From Aphrocallistes beatrix (lineage: Eukaryota > Porifera > Hexactinellida > Sceptrulophora > Aphrocallistidae), in assembly GCA_963281255.1 (NCBI GenBank), contig OY725503.1, forward strand, positions 992,001 to 1,056,000: a stretch of 64,000 bases of DNA, given 5' to 3'. A program made the position numbers and the translations under genes. Below, piece after piece: positions 1 to 11,326 of the stretch. Under the pieces are notes generated by a model. The model ran no database searches. It was not told where the DNA came from and saw only the letters and a list, made by a program, of their open reading frames with translations. Within the stretch, counting starts at the first letter, position 1. Each line of letters starts with the position of its first letter.

Positions 1-72
1 TTTTCAAAAATGTCATTTCGACGCTATCATAAGGATGGGAGAGCAAAATATAGGGATTCATATTTACTAAAT

Positions 73-1860
73 ACAAGCGCGCTTCACCACTTGCGTAGTG
101 CGGCTAGCAGAGTCGCCCTACTACGCCTGTAAATGTCAACAAATTCAGAAGTCCCCACGGGTGCCAAATATGTATCACTATCACTAATTCATTTCAAATT
201 TGCATGCTTTATGAATTTATTGGAAACCAAAAATTGAGATAAGATCGAAAATACGATATTTGGAATCTACACCTTTAATAACAGGTCAATGGTTGAAAAC
301 TCGTTTCTAGCATATTTTTGAGTTTGTTTACTTATATATCTATTGTAAGCAAAAGTAAACAAATAATTTATCATTAAGATTCGAAAATACGATATTCGAA
401 ATCTACACCCCTAAAAACCCCATGTCAACATTTGGAAACTAATCTCAAGCCATAGCCTACTCTAATAATGCCTCACAGTAAAATAACCAAGGATGCGGTA
501 ATAGCCGAATGGATTAATACACGATTAGCCTAAAATCGTCAACCATGTAGGATAGGCATTAAGAATGTATTACCAGCATATATAAACATGGCATCAAAGT
601 ACATATATCCGTTGTCAAAATTTCGATTAGTCATCATATCATTGCGCAACAGGTTATTTTAAGCACGATTTTGGCAATTTTCTAAGCTGTTTTAAGTCAA
701 CTTCTAAATGCTATTAAGGTAGAATTTTTGTGTTGAACCAAGATTAGTACGAGTTGATTTGAAAAATTTAGAATTTTTCAATGGAATGTTGTTGCATTCC
801 TGCGTTGCTATGGTAAAGCATTTTGGTCAGTTTGGGCCATTTCGTGCAAACTGTAGTAGCTAGATCTTCAAATTCGATCGTGTTGATAGGCAATGGCCTA
901 CTTCCTATTAGGTGATAATACAATTTAAACTTTTAAATTCACAGACTATAGAGTTATGCGACAATTTAGTGTTTTGGTCACATTCTTAAAATCAACCCAT
1001 AACTCAAAACTCGTTGAATTTAGAAGTTCAAGTTGTATTATCACCTAATAGGAAGTAGGCCATTGCCTATCAAACACGATCGAATTTGAAGATCTAGCTA
1101 CTACAGTTTGCACGAAATGGCCCAAACTGACCAACATGCTTTACCATAACAACGCAGGAATGTAACAACATTCCATTGAAAAATTCTAAACTTTTCAAAT
1201 CAACTCGTACTAATCTTGGTTCTACACAAAAATCACACCTTAATACCATTTAGAAATAGGGTTAAAACAGCTTAGAAAATCGCTAAAATTGTCTTTAGAA
1301 TGACCTGTTGCGCAATGATATGATGACTAATCGAAATTTTTCCAACGGATATATGTACTTTGATACCATGTTTATATATGCTGGTAATACATTCTTAATG
1401 CCTATTCTGCATGGTTAACGATTTTAGGCTAATCGTGTATTAATCCATTCGGCTACTACTTCATCCCTAGTCCATGATTTTCAGTCTACTGTGAGGCATT
1501 ATTAGAGTAGGCTATGCTCAAGCATATTTTTCAAAATTCGTCAAATGGTATAAATAATAAAATTAAGATAGCTATGTAAAAGTTATTGCTTTGAAGTATG
1601 AATAACAATGTATATTGTAGTGGTGCATACAATGATTTCAATTGTGAGAGTGAAGCCATACATATTGTATAGAATTTTGCAGAGGTGTGAAAATTTCTCT
1701 TACATCTTCGAACTTAATCCTAGACTCATTATGTGACACCGACTCGCCAAATTTCCATATCTCTACCACTCGAAGTTCATTTCTATATCGCTTAATTTTC
1801 GAGATACCATAACTTTTCACTCGTAGCTTGATGAAAGTAATCAGAAAAGCTCTAAAAAAT
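73..1860. repeat. E2 interspersed repeat, copy A, interrupted by a foldback element
   Basis: The copy starts with a GC-rich hairpin end at 73-133 and continues into a segment of about 140 bp that is seen again in tandem at 6600-6960 and, reversed, at 23035-23450. Shared marks are a 'ccatgtcaac' stretch, 'ctagcatatttttgag' and a tract resembling 'aagtaaacaaa'. A 3' part at 1640-1830 matches 7090-7250. A large foldback sits inside at 451-1516. Bases 1-72 show nothing I can name. Confidence 0.6.
451..1516. mobile_element. 1,066-bp foldback (long-TIR) DNA element with 7-bp target duplication
   Basis: The two halves are near-perfect reverse complements (about 451-945 and 1020-1516) around a centre of about 75 bp. 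Ends read CATAGCCTACTC and GAGTAGGCTATG. The flanks are CTCAAGC at 444-450 and again at 1517-1523, a 7-bp target-site duplication. Joining the flanks recreates the E2 repeat context seen elsewhere, which confirms the boundaries. No transposase frame is present, so it is non-autonomous. A 40-bp derivative with the same termini lies at 53005-53044. The superfamily is unclear. Confidence 0.75.
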
Positions 1861-2067
1861 CTATAAAATGCCCTATATGGTTATTTTGGAGTGATACATA
1901 CTCTACTTTTGAATAACATCATCTACCTTAATTTAAAAGTCTGCTACTTCTAAGAAAATAATGGATTTATAATATTCTAAGTAGGTATGTTGATCGATTG
2001 CTTGATGTTATTATATTACGGTTGCCTACTTCGCTACGAAAAATAGAGAAATTATGATTTAGCTTAC

Positions 2068-2227
2068 CAAGAACTTGTAATGATGTTGGTGTTGATGTTG
2101 GTGTTGGTGTTGGTGTTGGTGTTGGTGTTGGTGTTGGTGTTGATGTTGAAATATTTTGTGATTTAACAAAAATCAATATAGTAAAAAGTATAAAAATGAG
2201 TTTTTGTGATTGTTTGATCTTGATCAT
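2068..2227 (-). CDS. Possible first exon of a secreted Thr/Pro-repeat protein
   Basis: I do not recognise this gene. From the ATG at 2227 the frame encodes a basic start, a strongly hydrophobic stretch (residues 8-20) and a likely signal cleavage near KSQ-NIS. It continues into about nine Thr-Pro pairs encoded by a GTTGGT hexanucleotide tract (about 2082-2152). A good GT donor (GTAAGC) follows at 2067-2066, so the frame probably continues in a second exon that I could not place. The frame also reads on unspliced to 1967. The signal peptide followed by a mucin-like tract resembles the start of the large GPCR in this window. It may equally be a chance frame over a microsatellite. Confidence 0.3.
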
Positions 2228-3461
2228 TCCTCAATGTTTTGGATTAAATCTTCGTTATGGTATAGCAATGACGAAGTTTACTTAATTTATAGGTTTCACC
2301 TGGAGCCAAAAATTTCAACAACAGCCCAATCCAATTCCAATTTACCAACAAATTGTTTCACCTCTACAAGGTTCTTGTTGCAATTAATTCACAGACCACA
2401 ATCTGGGATCATAAAATATAAATCCCAAACAGAAAAGGAAATAGAAACTTGTTAATCACAATGTTCTATATTCTGCAATACTGGTATACGTAGTACACAT
2501 GTTTATTGCTAATTAAAAGGACGAATTAAATAATTATTTCTCGTAAATTAGAACTAGAACACATCCTAAAATGATTTTTACACGATAACCATCATAATGA
2601 ACTTGATGTAGTGGTAGGTTCAGTTCAATCTAATAAAACGAAATAAACCACTTTTGGATAAACGAACAATGTTACAAGTCGTATGGTCTGTAAGATAGTG
2701 AAAATATGTATCAGAAAATGGAGGATAGCAAGAATATTGATTTTAACCTCATATTTTAGCATTGCGATCATAAATTAATTATATTTAAAATAAATAACAA
2801 AAGCCCTGCTGGAGTTTAGATTTGAGAAATGCTATTGAATAACAATCAAGATCACGGAGTTTACGAACACATAATTTATCAATTATTCAGTCAATTTGGG
2901 AAGTAGAATTGTACTGTTTCCTTAATTTTAGAAGATGAATGTCACACTTCCAGTGATGACCAAGAGTGGAAGCGCTGAACTTTGCGCTCCCGCCATGGAA
3001 CTATAGGACTGCTGCTGGTTATGGTTAATAGTGCTCAAACTCATATACGGATAGGATGATTAATAGCAGTTTAAAGACCGGACAAATATCGTGATTTTCC
3101 AGATAATTGAATACAAACTGTAGTAAATAGATAGGAATTCGAGCCTCATTGAAGTACATGCAAGCGCATATTTTTCGCTCTTTGGACAACACTCCCACTT
3201 CAGTTAAGATTTAAAAGTTCAAAACTTGGAATATAGATAGATTTATTACTTCATTCTAGTATCTGTGCTAATTAACCTTGATTGAGAACATAATCACTCT
3301 GTGTTTCTTCCCTACTAGCTATCATAAGCTTGAAACTAATTAGTCACGACACTGGCTGGAGTTAGGATGTTATTAGGACCAAGTTGTGAAGAACGCAATT
3401 AATACTCTGCACATATGGACTATAAAACTGCTTTAGTTCAATCTTTTTCCTTGCTATGCAT
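2228..3461. other. No recognisable gene
   Basis: AT-rich sequence with no frame resembling a protein family, no RNA gene and no clear repeat boundary that I could see. Confidence 0.4.
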
Positions 3462-3573
3462 ATGTTACCAACCTTAATCGTGCAGATTCTGGATAGGGAT
3501 TGTACACACTTCGTTTATGAGCATGACCATAAATGGAGTGTGTAAAACTCTGCGTGTTTATGGTTGGTAACAT
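3462..3573. mobile_element. Short MITE-like element with 12-bp inverted ends
   Basis: Perfect 12-bp terminal inverted repeats (ATGTTACCAACC at 3462-3473, GGTTGGTAACAT at 3562-3573) enclose 88 bp with no coding potential. No target duplication is obvious. Related ends may occur near 29165-29255. Confidence 0.45.
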
Positions 3574-3887
3574 TTGAATGCCGAAAAAGGCTTGTAAACA
3601 AATGGATTTCAATTTTTTTGCTCTATTTCAAAACAATCTGTCTTCGAGTATGAGAGAACACTTGGACTCGATTATTTCCCAACCTCTAGAATGTGAAGGT
3701 ACCACGAAACACAGAGAAAGATTCCCCAAATGTATCGCTATATTTCAGCCTGATGTAATTAGAAAGTGATTGAAGATATTGACATGAAGTATCAACCTTA
3801 CAATCTATCTATCATATACGCAGACTGTCCAATAACAGTCTGGGTGAGGATATCAACAAAACATTGGATTATCGAAATAGTCATGAA
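3574..3887. other. Short frames without recognisable product
   Basis: Two overlapping short plus-strand frames (3578-3769 and 3766-3963) show no family signature. I treat this stretch as non-coding. Confidence 0.3.
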
Positions 3888-4055
3888 CAGGGGCGGTCAC
3901 AGGAATTTTCTAAAAAGGACGAGACGGGGCCACACAAAAAGAAATCCGGGGTCCTTACAATGATTTTGGCTTAGGTGGTTGAATGAAATCCAGGGCCGCC
4001 AAACTCGGAGCAAATGTCCCAGATGCCCCGCCCCCCCCCCCTGGGACCACTCCTG
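3888..4055. mobile_element. hAT-type MITE, 168 bp, with 8-bp target duplication
   Basis: The ends read CAGGGGCGGTC and GACCACTCCTG, imperfect inverted repeats of the hAT type. They are flanked by an exact 8-bp duplication GTCATGAA (3880-3887 and 4056-4063). The interior is GC-rich with a poly-C run at about 4030-4040. No coding capacity. Confidence 0.75.
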
Positions 4056-4063
4056 GTCATGAA

Positions 4064-4788
4064 TACAGTGCAATTTCGATTATCTAAGAGTCTCTACTCT
4101 TTCAAACGATTCAGCTCTTCAATCTGTTGGTTAATCCTTTCCCCCTGCAGTTGTATAATTGAGATCGCACTGCGTTATGTTAATACGTAAATTATACTAT
4201 ACACGCAGTGTTATTTATTAATAAATATTATTTAAAATGAATAAATCATTGTGATTTATTCAATTCATGATCAAAGTGCATATCTTCATATCGATTTGAG
4301 GTCAAAATGCTAACTGCTATATACGTATAGTATGGTGGTTTAGTGGAGCAATGTATGTCTGTCTTCACTAATTTGTGGTCTAGCTCTTTGTATATGTAGC
4401 AGCTAGCAATACCAGTGAACTATTTGATCATATGATAATTCTGGAATTGCTCTCCTTGATTTCATCCATTCATGGTAGCTTGATGTTTAATACATGTACG
4501 TAGTATAGATGACGAAAACTGGGTTCATAGGGTATCCAATTCTGACCGGGCTATTTACGAAACGTATTTTCCTCTCTTTTTAAAAATCCTTCATTCGCTT
4601 GGTTCCTACATAGGACTGAATTCTATGGTAGAATACTTTCATCTATGTCGAACTTTTTCTGTCATCTAACTCGTCCATTTAACTATTATACAAATGACAT
4701 TAAGTGCTCCCAAAAGGAAGTGATGGTTAGTCAAATACATTCCGAGAAATATACTTTGATGATAGAATAAATTAAACACTCTGTTAAC
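4064..4788. other. No recognisable gene
   Basis: AT-rich spacer with no open frame of note and no repeat that I could pair inside the window. Confidence 0.4.
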
Positions 4789-5191
4789 AGGTTTGGTGCA
4801 AATGGGTGTATCAAATACTGTAAAAGCTATGACGGACAATTTCAAGACAATATCAAATTAACTGTGGTGTAAATGGATACTGTAACTAAAGTTCTAATAT
4901 AAATCTAGGAGGAGACTGGGGAATCTGACCGTGCTATCTCCTAATATGTCTATTTTCCTCCCCTAATTACATTTCAATGATCTGAGTAAGTGCGTATCGA
5001 ATGTCTTGACACATATACAGTTGATGAAGACCTTATGGGAAAGCATATACTATTTCCAATTTATCAATTCATTTATGAAGAACTACTCAGTTCTAGCAGG
5101 TGTTCTACATACGTACGTAGATACTACTTTCTGTCATAAAATATTTTTATTCAAATTTCATTAAAGTATCACAAACACATGGAGAAACATC
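4789..5191. repeat. Segmental duplication block A (inverted partner at 11531-11926)
   Basis: About 400 bp match the reverse complement of 11531-11926 with scattered differences, for example the stretch around 'gaggagactggggaatctg'. No gene is recognisable in either copy. In the partner region block A lies a few bases from block B (the acetyltransferase block), whereas here 2.6 kb of repeats separate them. Confidence 0.7.
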
Positions 5192-5281
5192 AGCAGTATT
5201 GCAATCTAATGGAAAAGTTGATGTTCTGTAAAAATAATGAAAATTTTTTTCATAATTACTATATACATAGATCAAATCAAG

Positions 5282-5821
5282 CAGGGATTTACTTGCTACT
5301 TTTTTACTCGCTACTTACTACCTTTTGATTTTTTGACAAAAAAAAAGTAGTAATTTTCTGGATGGCGGACAACGAAAAAGTAGCAAGCAAATTTCCCGGA
5401 CACCTTGTGAAACTAGACATGGCTAACATTAAAAAAATCTGATTCTGAAATTACTGATTCTGAAATTACGTCATACACTACACGATCAATAATTAGTCAC
5501 CACACCGTCGCAACCAGTTTAGTCACAACCAGAGGCGAGCCAGGGTGCGGCACATGGGGCCTAGGCCGCAACCTCAAAGGCTGTGCCCACTAAAATTTCA
5601 CAAATTAGCATTGGGTGCCGCAACCCTCTCACGGAATTGCCGCACCCTAAAAATTGGGCTGGCTACGCCTCTGACCTCAACTAAATGCTGGGCAAAAAAT
5701 AGGCAGCAAAAAAGTAAAGAAAAGCAGCGAGTAAGTAAAACGAAAACTAAAAACGAAAACTAAAAAAGAGGAAAAATAAAGTAGCAAGTAAACGGTTGGC
5801 AAAAAAATTCTCGAATCCCTG
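5282..5821. mobile_element. hAT-type non-autonomous element with 8-bp target duplication
   Basis: Ends CAGGGATT (5282-5289) and AATCCCTG (5814-5821) are perfect inverted repeats flanked by an exact AAATCAAG duplication (5274-5281 and 5822-5829). Subterminal regions contain repeated 'gtagcaag' motifs in both orientations. A second element is nested at 5530-5673. No transposase is present. Confidence 0.8.
5530..5673. mobile_element. hAT-like MITE nested in another hAT element
   Basis: The 144-bp GC-rich block has ends CAGAGGCGAGCC and GGCTACGCCTCTG, typical of short hAT relatives. It sits wholly inside the 5282-5821 element, so it inserted later. The flanking duplication is poor (5 of 8 positions alike). 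Confidence 0.6.
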
Positions 5822-5878
5822 AAATCAAGTATTTCGTACGAAAGCTATCATCCTTACTATTAAAACTCAATTATTGTT

Positions 5879-5882
<4 letters not shown>

Positions 5883-5935
<53 letters not shown>

Positions 5936-6431
5936 GTAACGAATTGATTGAAGAAACTGCCAGGCGCAGAAAGCTGATTTTTGGCATGTGCGAGTCTTTT
6001 GGCTATGGCTCCAGTAAGTTCTGAGCTCAGACGAAAATGTCGACTCATCATCGAATTATGACGTCATTGTCACATTTTTAAAAGTTAAGCAACACAGTTA
6101 TTCGAGCATAACTCAGCCATTATAGGAGATAGATGGTTGAAATTTTAATAGAATATGTATACTAACATGCGTCACATATGATGCAACTATCATCAAAAAA
6201 TGATGACTCATCACTTTGTTATGACGTCATCATTACGCATCAAAATTTTAAAAATTGACAAATTTGGTGTTTTTTCGAGTGATATCGATTTTAAATCTAA
6301 GATGGACATATTTAGAGATGATATCTCCCTTATAATTAACCGATGTCACCTCCAGGCGACCGAAGGGAGCCTCCGGCGGACACGAAGTGTCCGCCAGCCG
6401 CGCAGCGCAAGCAAGCGAAGCGCGCTTGTTA
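5883..6431 (-). repeat. E1 interspersed repeat, near full-length copy (reverse orientation)
   Basis: The element runs from a (TA)n microsatellite (5883-5932) through a conserved body to the GC hairpin end (about 6345-6431). It carries two perfect CRE octamers TGACGTCA (6059-6066, 6222-6229) and an AP-1 heptamer TGACTCA (6204-6210). The hairpin GGCGGACAC-GAA-GTGTCCGCC lies at 6375-6395. Other copies are at 9451-9938, 15447-15642, 31317-32296, 41890-42062, 50210-51363 and 56757-57150. No open frame is conserved. Confidence 0.75.
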
Positions 6432-6462
6432 TCATTATGATTAATTTTTTATTATTACAAGC

Positions 6463-7690
6463 GTGCTTTGCTTGCTTGCGCCGCGGCTAGCAGACACTTT
6501 GTGTCTCGTAGAGACGCCTAGGCTCACATTGATCAATTATAAGGTGGATATCATCTCTAAATATGTCTGTCTTACTGTCAATCACTAAATTCTAGCGGTT
6601 CATGTTACTAAACTAGTATAGCGAGGCCTGCAGTTAGTCTTTCTAACCTATTTTGGGAATTTCTTTCCTTTATATAAATATTGTAAACAAAAGTTAACGA
6701 ATCATTTCTCATATGGATCCGAAAATATAATATTCGAAATATACAGCACTAAAAACCCCATGTCAACCGTTGGAAGCTAATCTCTAGCATAGTTATGAGA
6801 TATGTTTACTTTATGTATCTATTGCAAACAAAAAACAAATTGATCATCAAACTTACTCGAAAATATAATATTCAAACCCCTAAAAACCCCATGTCAACCG
6901 TTGGAAGCTAGTCTATAGCATATTTTTCAAAATTCATCAAATTGTGTGAAAATATGTATATAAAGGTGCGAAAATATGCACATATTCGTTTTTATAGCTA
7001 TACACTTCAATACATTTAAGATATCAAACATAAGTTGCGGCTTAGAAGTATTAATAACAATGACGATCTATTGTAGTGTCGTATAATGATTTCTATCGTG
7101 ATAGTGTAGTAATTTATTTTGTATAGAAAAGGTGTTTTCCACTTTTTTTGCAGAGGTGTGAAAATAATGCTTAGATCTTAGAACTTAATCGTAGTCATAT
7201 CATTTGACACCTACAGTCAATTTTCATATCTCTACGACTTTCTAATTCTTCAATCAATTCAGACAAACAAACAAACAAACAAATATTTTTAATATAATTC
7301 TTAATTAGCTTGAGTTTGCTGAAAGATCATTCAGCAGATGTCACAGATGCTGGAATAGTGAGAAAAATTCGAACTATTTCTCCAACATATAGGTAAGAAT
7401 CTTAAGTAATTCAAAAATATTTAATTGTTTTTCAAAGTTGCCGACACCTACAGTCAATTTTTATATCTCTACGACTTTCCAATTCTTCAATCAATTCAGA
7501 CAAACAAAAAAAAAAATTTTAATATAATTCTTGATTAGCTTGAGTTTGCTAAAAGATCTTTCAGCAGATGCCACAGATGCTGGAAAGTGAGAAAAATTCG
7601 AAGAGACACACTGAGATTTTGAACTATTTCTCCAAATTATAGGTAAGAATCTTAAGTAATTAAAAAATATTTAATTGTTTTTCAAAGTTA
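6463..7690 (+). repeat. E2 interspersed repeat, copy B, with tandemly duplicated 3' part
   Basis: It begins with a GC hairpin end (about 6463-6530) head-to-head with the E1 copy, continues into two to three units of the 140-bp repeat (6600-6960), then the part shared with 1640-1830 (7090-7250). Its 3' part is duplicated in tandem with a period of about 236 bp (from about 7206 and about 7443, each with a 'gacacctacagtcaattt' start). AC/AAAC simple repeats lie at 7264-7283. Confidence 0.65.
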
Positions 7691-7806
7691 CCCAGATGAA
7701 TGAGCTTTCTCAGGTCAACCATTTCTATCCCGAGATCGTCGTCATTTATGTCTATCGTCATTAAATGCCTGGATCATAATTCACTTCCCTGGAGGGTTGG
7801 TTAGTA

Positions 7807-9392
7807 TGCTCTTTGCACTGAGTAGTATAAATTCTGCAGTCTACACAGTAGTAGCATTTTAAAACTAACACTATACTAGTTGCAAAATATTAGAATTTCA
7901 TTAGTGTGGGCGGAGGGAGCGATGAAGAGGGTGAATAATCGCTTGGGGGCGTGTGATAGAATAGTTTGAGAACCATTGTTACAAATAACATTTAATTAAT
8001 CTCAAACCGGACAAAATTACAACGACATCTAATATCTACTGCAGAATTATCAGCAGTGTCTATGTTGTCTTAATTTCTCAGGATACGTACTACATTCAGT
8101 TTATCTACCTTGTTTCATGACCGAAGTTTCTCTCGATATTATATCATATGGTTATTCATATATCTTTTGATTGAAATTATAGCAATTAACTGCTCCAATG
8201 TTTAAAACAATTCTTCGATTGAACAGTCATCAAATTTTAACACCTACTCGCATTAATAATACTTCATTAGTCAAGAGAACTAAGGTAAACATCAACATCA
8301 AAGTTCCTCAGAAAAATGGCATATATCCTGCTACAACTCTACTCGCCAATGAAAATCCTTTACTTCGAGGAGGTAACTCTCACTTCAATCTAAACGTTCA
8401 TTGGAGCGCGAAATTCTATAGCACTATCAATCAAAAAAATGATTCAGGTAGGGACATATACGGAGTTGATATGATTTGCATATATACGTATAATAATAGA
8501 TGAATAAATAATGTATTAATATATAGTTTGTATTTAATCAGGGAAAGGAACGGTAATTGAACCAATTCAAGAAAGGAAAGGAAATTCTTTCTCGAGGGAA
8601 GAGATAGAATATTCACTCCTAGATGAGTCTACACTCGAAGAATGCTTGAATGCATTAAACGAATGGTTTGCAAGTCTACCTCAAAACGACATATCACTGG
8701 ACTATTTAAAAGTGCCCAGAATCACAAAAGAAGAATTGAAGAGTGAAATGGATAAGGAGACTACTTTCATCCTCGCACGATTAAAAGAATCAAAAGAACT
8801 TGTTGGGTGCACTGCAGTTGGCAAACCGGAACTCTCAAATGATGACATTCCTTCCAGTTATCTTTCTCTTCAGGCAGTCAAAACTGAATATAGGAAGCGA
8901 GGCCTGAATCAATTTCTACTAGACGAATCGATAAAAATAGCTAAAAAGATGGGAGCTAAAAAAGTGCACCTCATTATACTTGGTGATTTAATTTTTTTTG
9001 TGAATTATATCTTAAAGCAGGGATTCAAACTGATGGATATCACGACTAAACATAAAAGTGAGCTCCCTTTCCATCACTCCAAGCACATACGAGAGAGCAT
9101 TTCATTGTGCAGCATGGAGAAAAATATATAAACTAAAATTAATACAACAAAGATCTTGAAAAGTTGTAGTCAGTCTTAGTTATCAATGTACTATGCTATT
9201 AATTTCTGTAACTTTGTATACGTAGTCCAGGTATCGAGAATGTACTTCTTGATAGTAGTGTCTTCATGTTGATTCAAGTCAGTGATAGTATATTGCTTTG
9301 ATTTCAAATAGAAATGTGTTCTTCTTTTTCAGAATTCTCTATTCAACTTTGTGCTGACTATAATTGTCATAACTATTTGATTCTAGACAATG
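7807..9392 (+). repeat. Segmental duplication block B with the acetyltransferase gene (inverted partner 11937-15220)
   Basis: The block matches the reverse complement of 11937-15220 once the mariner insertion in the partner is removed. Similarity begins near 'gcactgagtag' and ends near 'ctagacaatg'. At its left it includes a relic with a hAT-like end (about 7900-7980, 'tttgagaaccattg'). The first coding exon is identical at the protein level in both copies, so the duplication is fairly recent. Confidence 0.8.
8198..9131 (+). CDS. GNAT-family N-acetyltransferase, two exons, probably mitochondrial
   Basis: Joined exons 8198-8447 and 8542-9131 encode 279 residues. The 94-bp intron has a GTAGGG donor and a TAATCAG acceptor in phase 1. 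The N-terminus is rich in Arg, Asn, Ser and Thr with almost no acidic residues for about 80 residues, as expected of a mitochondrial presequence. The C-terminal half carries the GNAT acetyl-CoA pattern: a strand with VGCTAVGKPEL, then LQAVKTEYRKRGLNQFLLDE, where the RxxG turn that binds CoA pyrophosphate is visible but its third position is Asn rather than Gly or Ala. It continues into AKKMGAKKVHLIIL and LKQGFKLMD. The substrate is unknown. The inverted copy keeps RNRGLAQF at the same site. A 22-bp insertion near the 3' end gives this copy a different C-terminus. The gene is intact, but activity is uncertain. Confidence 0.75.
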
Positions 9393-9450
9393 CTTGTCAC
9401 CAGTTTCGCATTGGCGATGGCAGTTTCGTTGCAGTCATAAGTAATATCTC

Positions 9451-9938
9451 ACAAGCGCGCTTCGCTTGCTTGCGCTGCACAGCTGGCGGACACTTTGTGT
9501 CGGCCGGAGGCGCCCTTTGGGTGCCTGGGGTCACATTGATTAATAATAAGGGAAATAACATCTCTAAATACGTCTGTACTGTTATAGTCGATATCGCACG
9601 AAAAATCACCAAAATGAACATTTTTAAAAATTTTTTATGAGTAATGATGACGTCATAACAAAGTGATGAGTCATCATTTTTTTTATGATAGTTGCATCAT
9701 ATGTGAGGTATGTTAGTATACAGATTCTATTAAAATTTCAGCCTTATATCTCCTATAATGGCTGAGTTATGCTCGAATAACTGTATTGCTTAACTTTTTA
9801 AAATGTGACAATGACATCATAATTCCATGATGAGTCGACATTTTGCTCTGAGCTCAGAACTTACTGGAGATCAGCCTTTCTGGGCCTGACAGTTTCTTCA
9901 ATCAATTCGTTACAGATATATATATATATATATATATC
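9451..9938 (+). repeat. E1 interspersed repeat, near full-length copy
   Basis: GC hairpin end at 9451-9534 (stems GGCGGACAC/GTGTCGGCC and GGCGCCC/GGGTGCC with TTT loops), then the conserved body, ending in a (TA)n tract (9916-9938). A perfect CRE is at 9648-9655 and an AP-1 site TGAGTCA at 9667-9673. The second CRE has decayed to 'tgacatca'. Confidence 0.75.
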
Positions 9939-10278
9939 TAAGTTGACTAATTCATGAATTACCAATGAATCACTCAAAATTTGAAACTAAAATAATGAAA
10001 AAAATATTTGATATTTCGCTTAGGGACTGAGCAATGTTAGAGGTATATAACATGTGCAACCTTTTAACCACTTTTGGGCATAGAATCTGCACTAATGTTT
10101 GAGATTTTGAATAATTCATTAATTGAAGAATTCATAATTCTTCATCATATTTCAATGAATTAGTCAACTTAGCGTATACACAAACATTAATCGAGTTTTA
10201 ATAGTAAGGATTCATCTCATTAAAACTTAGAAGATCCATGTCAAAATACAGGGAACGAAATAGCCGGAAATGACATAT
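9939..10278. other. No recognisable gene
   Basis: AT-rich sequence containing a loose inverted repeat: 'tgactaattcatgaatt' near 9945 and 'gaattagtcaact' near 10157. No coding potential was recognised. Confidence 0.35.
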
Positions 10279-10391
10279 ATACATACATACATACATACAT
10301 ACATACGATACTCCGTCCATGCCATAAGGGCATCTCCCTATAGGAGCTGCACTAATATAGGGAGATGCCCTTATGGCATGGACGGAGTATC
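10279..10391. repeat. CATA microsatellite followed by a perfect 36-bp hairpin
   Basis: An (ATAC)n tract (about 10279-10306) abuts perfect inverted arms of 36 bp at 10307-10342 and 10356-10391, separated by a 13-nt loop (GGAGCTGCACTAA). There are no mismatches in the stem. It could be a small foldback element or a precursor-miRNA-like hairpin. The perfect pairing favours a recent foldback. Confidence 0.7.
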
Positions 10392-10530
10392 TCGTCCGTG
10401 TAGATGTGCACCGTCAACATTTTTTCGCAAAATCACATCACTTCCGGTTTTTATCAGTATATATTCATATTTTAACACCACCACCGCAAAGCTTTGTTTA
10501 AAGATATAAGTAAGATATCAACGACTAATG

Positions 10531-10870
10531 TAGGGTATTTCACCATGTAGGATACGATTTTCGCTTTGAAAGTAATAATATAAATATTTTATGAGTTATT
10601 AACATATTGATATACATATTTTCACACCTTTTGCAAAAAAACTCATTTTGAGCTAAAAGCGAGTTAATATAGAGCATTTTAATATGTAGATTCCGAATTA
10701 CGCCCTTTGAAAGTGATAATATGTGAATTTATGAGTTACTACATAAGTTTATATACATATTTTCACACCTTTTGAAAATAAATTTTGAGTTAAAAGCTAT
10801 ATTTTGAGTTAAAAGCGAGTTCTCAACGCCTAATATAGGGTATTTTAATATGTAGATTCCGACTTTCACA
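10531..10870. repeat. Imperfect tandem repeat, about 140-bp units, three copies
   Basis: The motif resembling 'tagggtattttaatatgtag' recurs near 10531, 10672 and 10836, and 'atatacatattttcacacc' near 10610 and 10750. No coding potential. Between this array and 11200 I see no gene. An 18-bp perfect palindrome (CTAGTATAATTATACTAG) lies near 11055-11072. Confidence 0.55.
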
Positions 10871-11326
10871 CTTAGAATGTCCTAAATGAGTATTTTCCGA
10901 TGTATTCTGATATTTACATTTCATATTCCTTCGAGTCACTTCCTGGAGCTGCACTATCGGTCTGTCGACCGACATTTTTAATGAGAGTTGTGTCATATTT
11001 GTGATATAGGATGCCATTTCGCCTACTCCTGTTTTGCCTACTCCCATTTCTCCTAGTATAATTATACTAGTGCCAATTCGCGTGCTCAATGAAATGCTTT
11101 GTTTCAACAACATTTTAGGTTTTCAAAGTGTAAGAAAACAACAAACAAACTAATTAATATGCAACATAATTTAAATTTCCCTTAAATTTTGGAATTTGTT
11201 ACCACATGGAATTTATTACTACAACCAGAGGCGCTCGTTCGCTAATTTTTGAAGGGTATAGGAATGCCATAGATAGGCAAGGTAGAGATGACATTAATCG
11301 AATTTTAATAGTAAGGAACACGGGAC

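Noticed and set aside
5883-6431. E1 as a Helitron because of its hairpin end and microsatellite
   Set aside because: I see no TC start, no CTRR end and no A-T target site, and the hairpin cluster is larger than the single Helitron hairpin. Left unclassified.
8431-8616. Minus-strand frame across the acetyltransferase intron
   Set aside because: It overlaps the intron and exon 2 of a well-supported plus-strand gene and has no signature.
10823-11113. Minus-strand frame with a Walker-A-like GEMGVGKT
   Set aside because: The motif comes from an internally repetitive 'ggagaaatgggagtaggc' sequence next to an 18-bp palindrome. No other ATPase motif follows, and tandem repeats overlap the rest of the frame.
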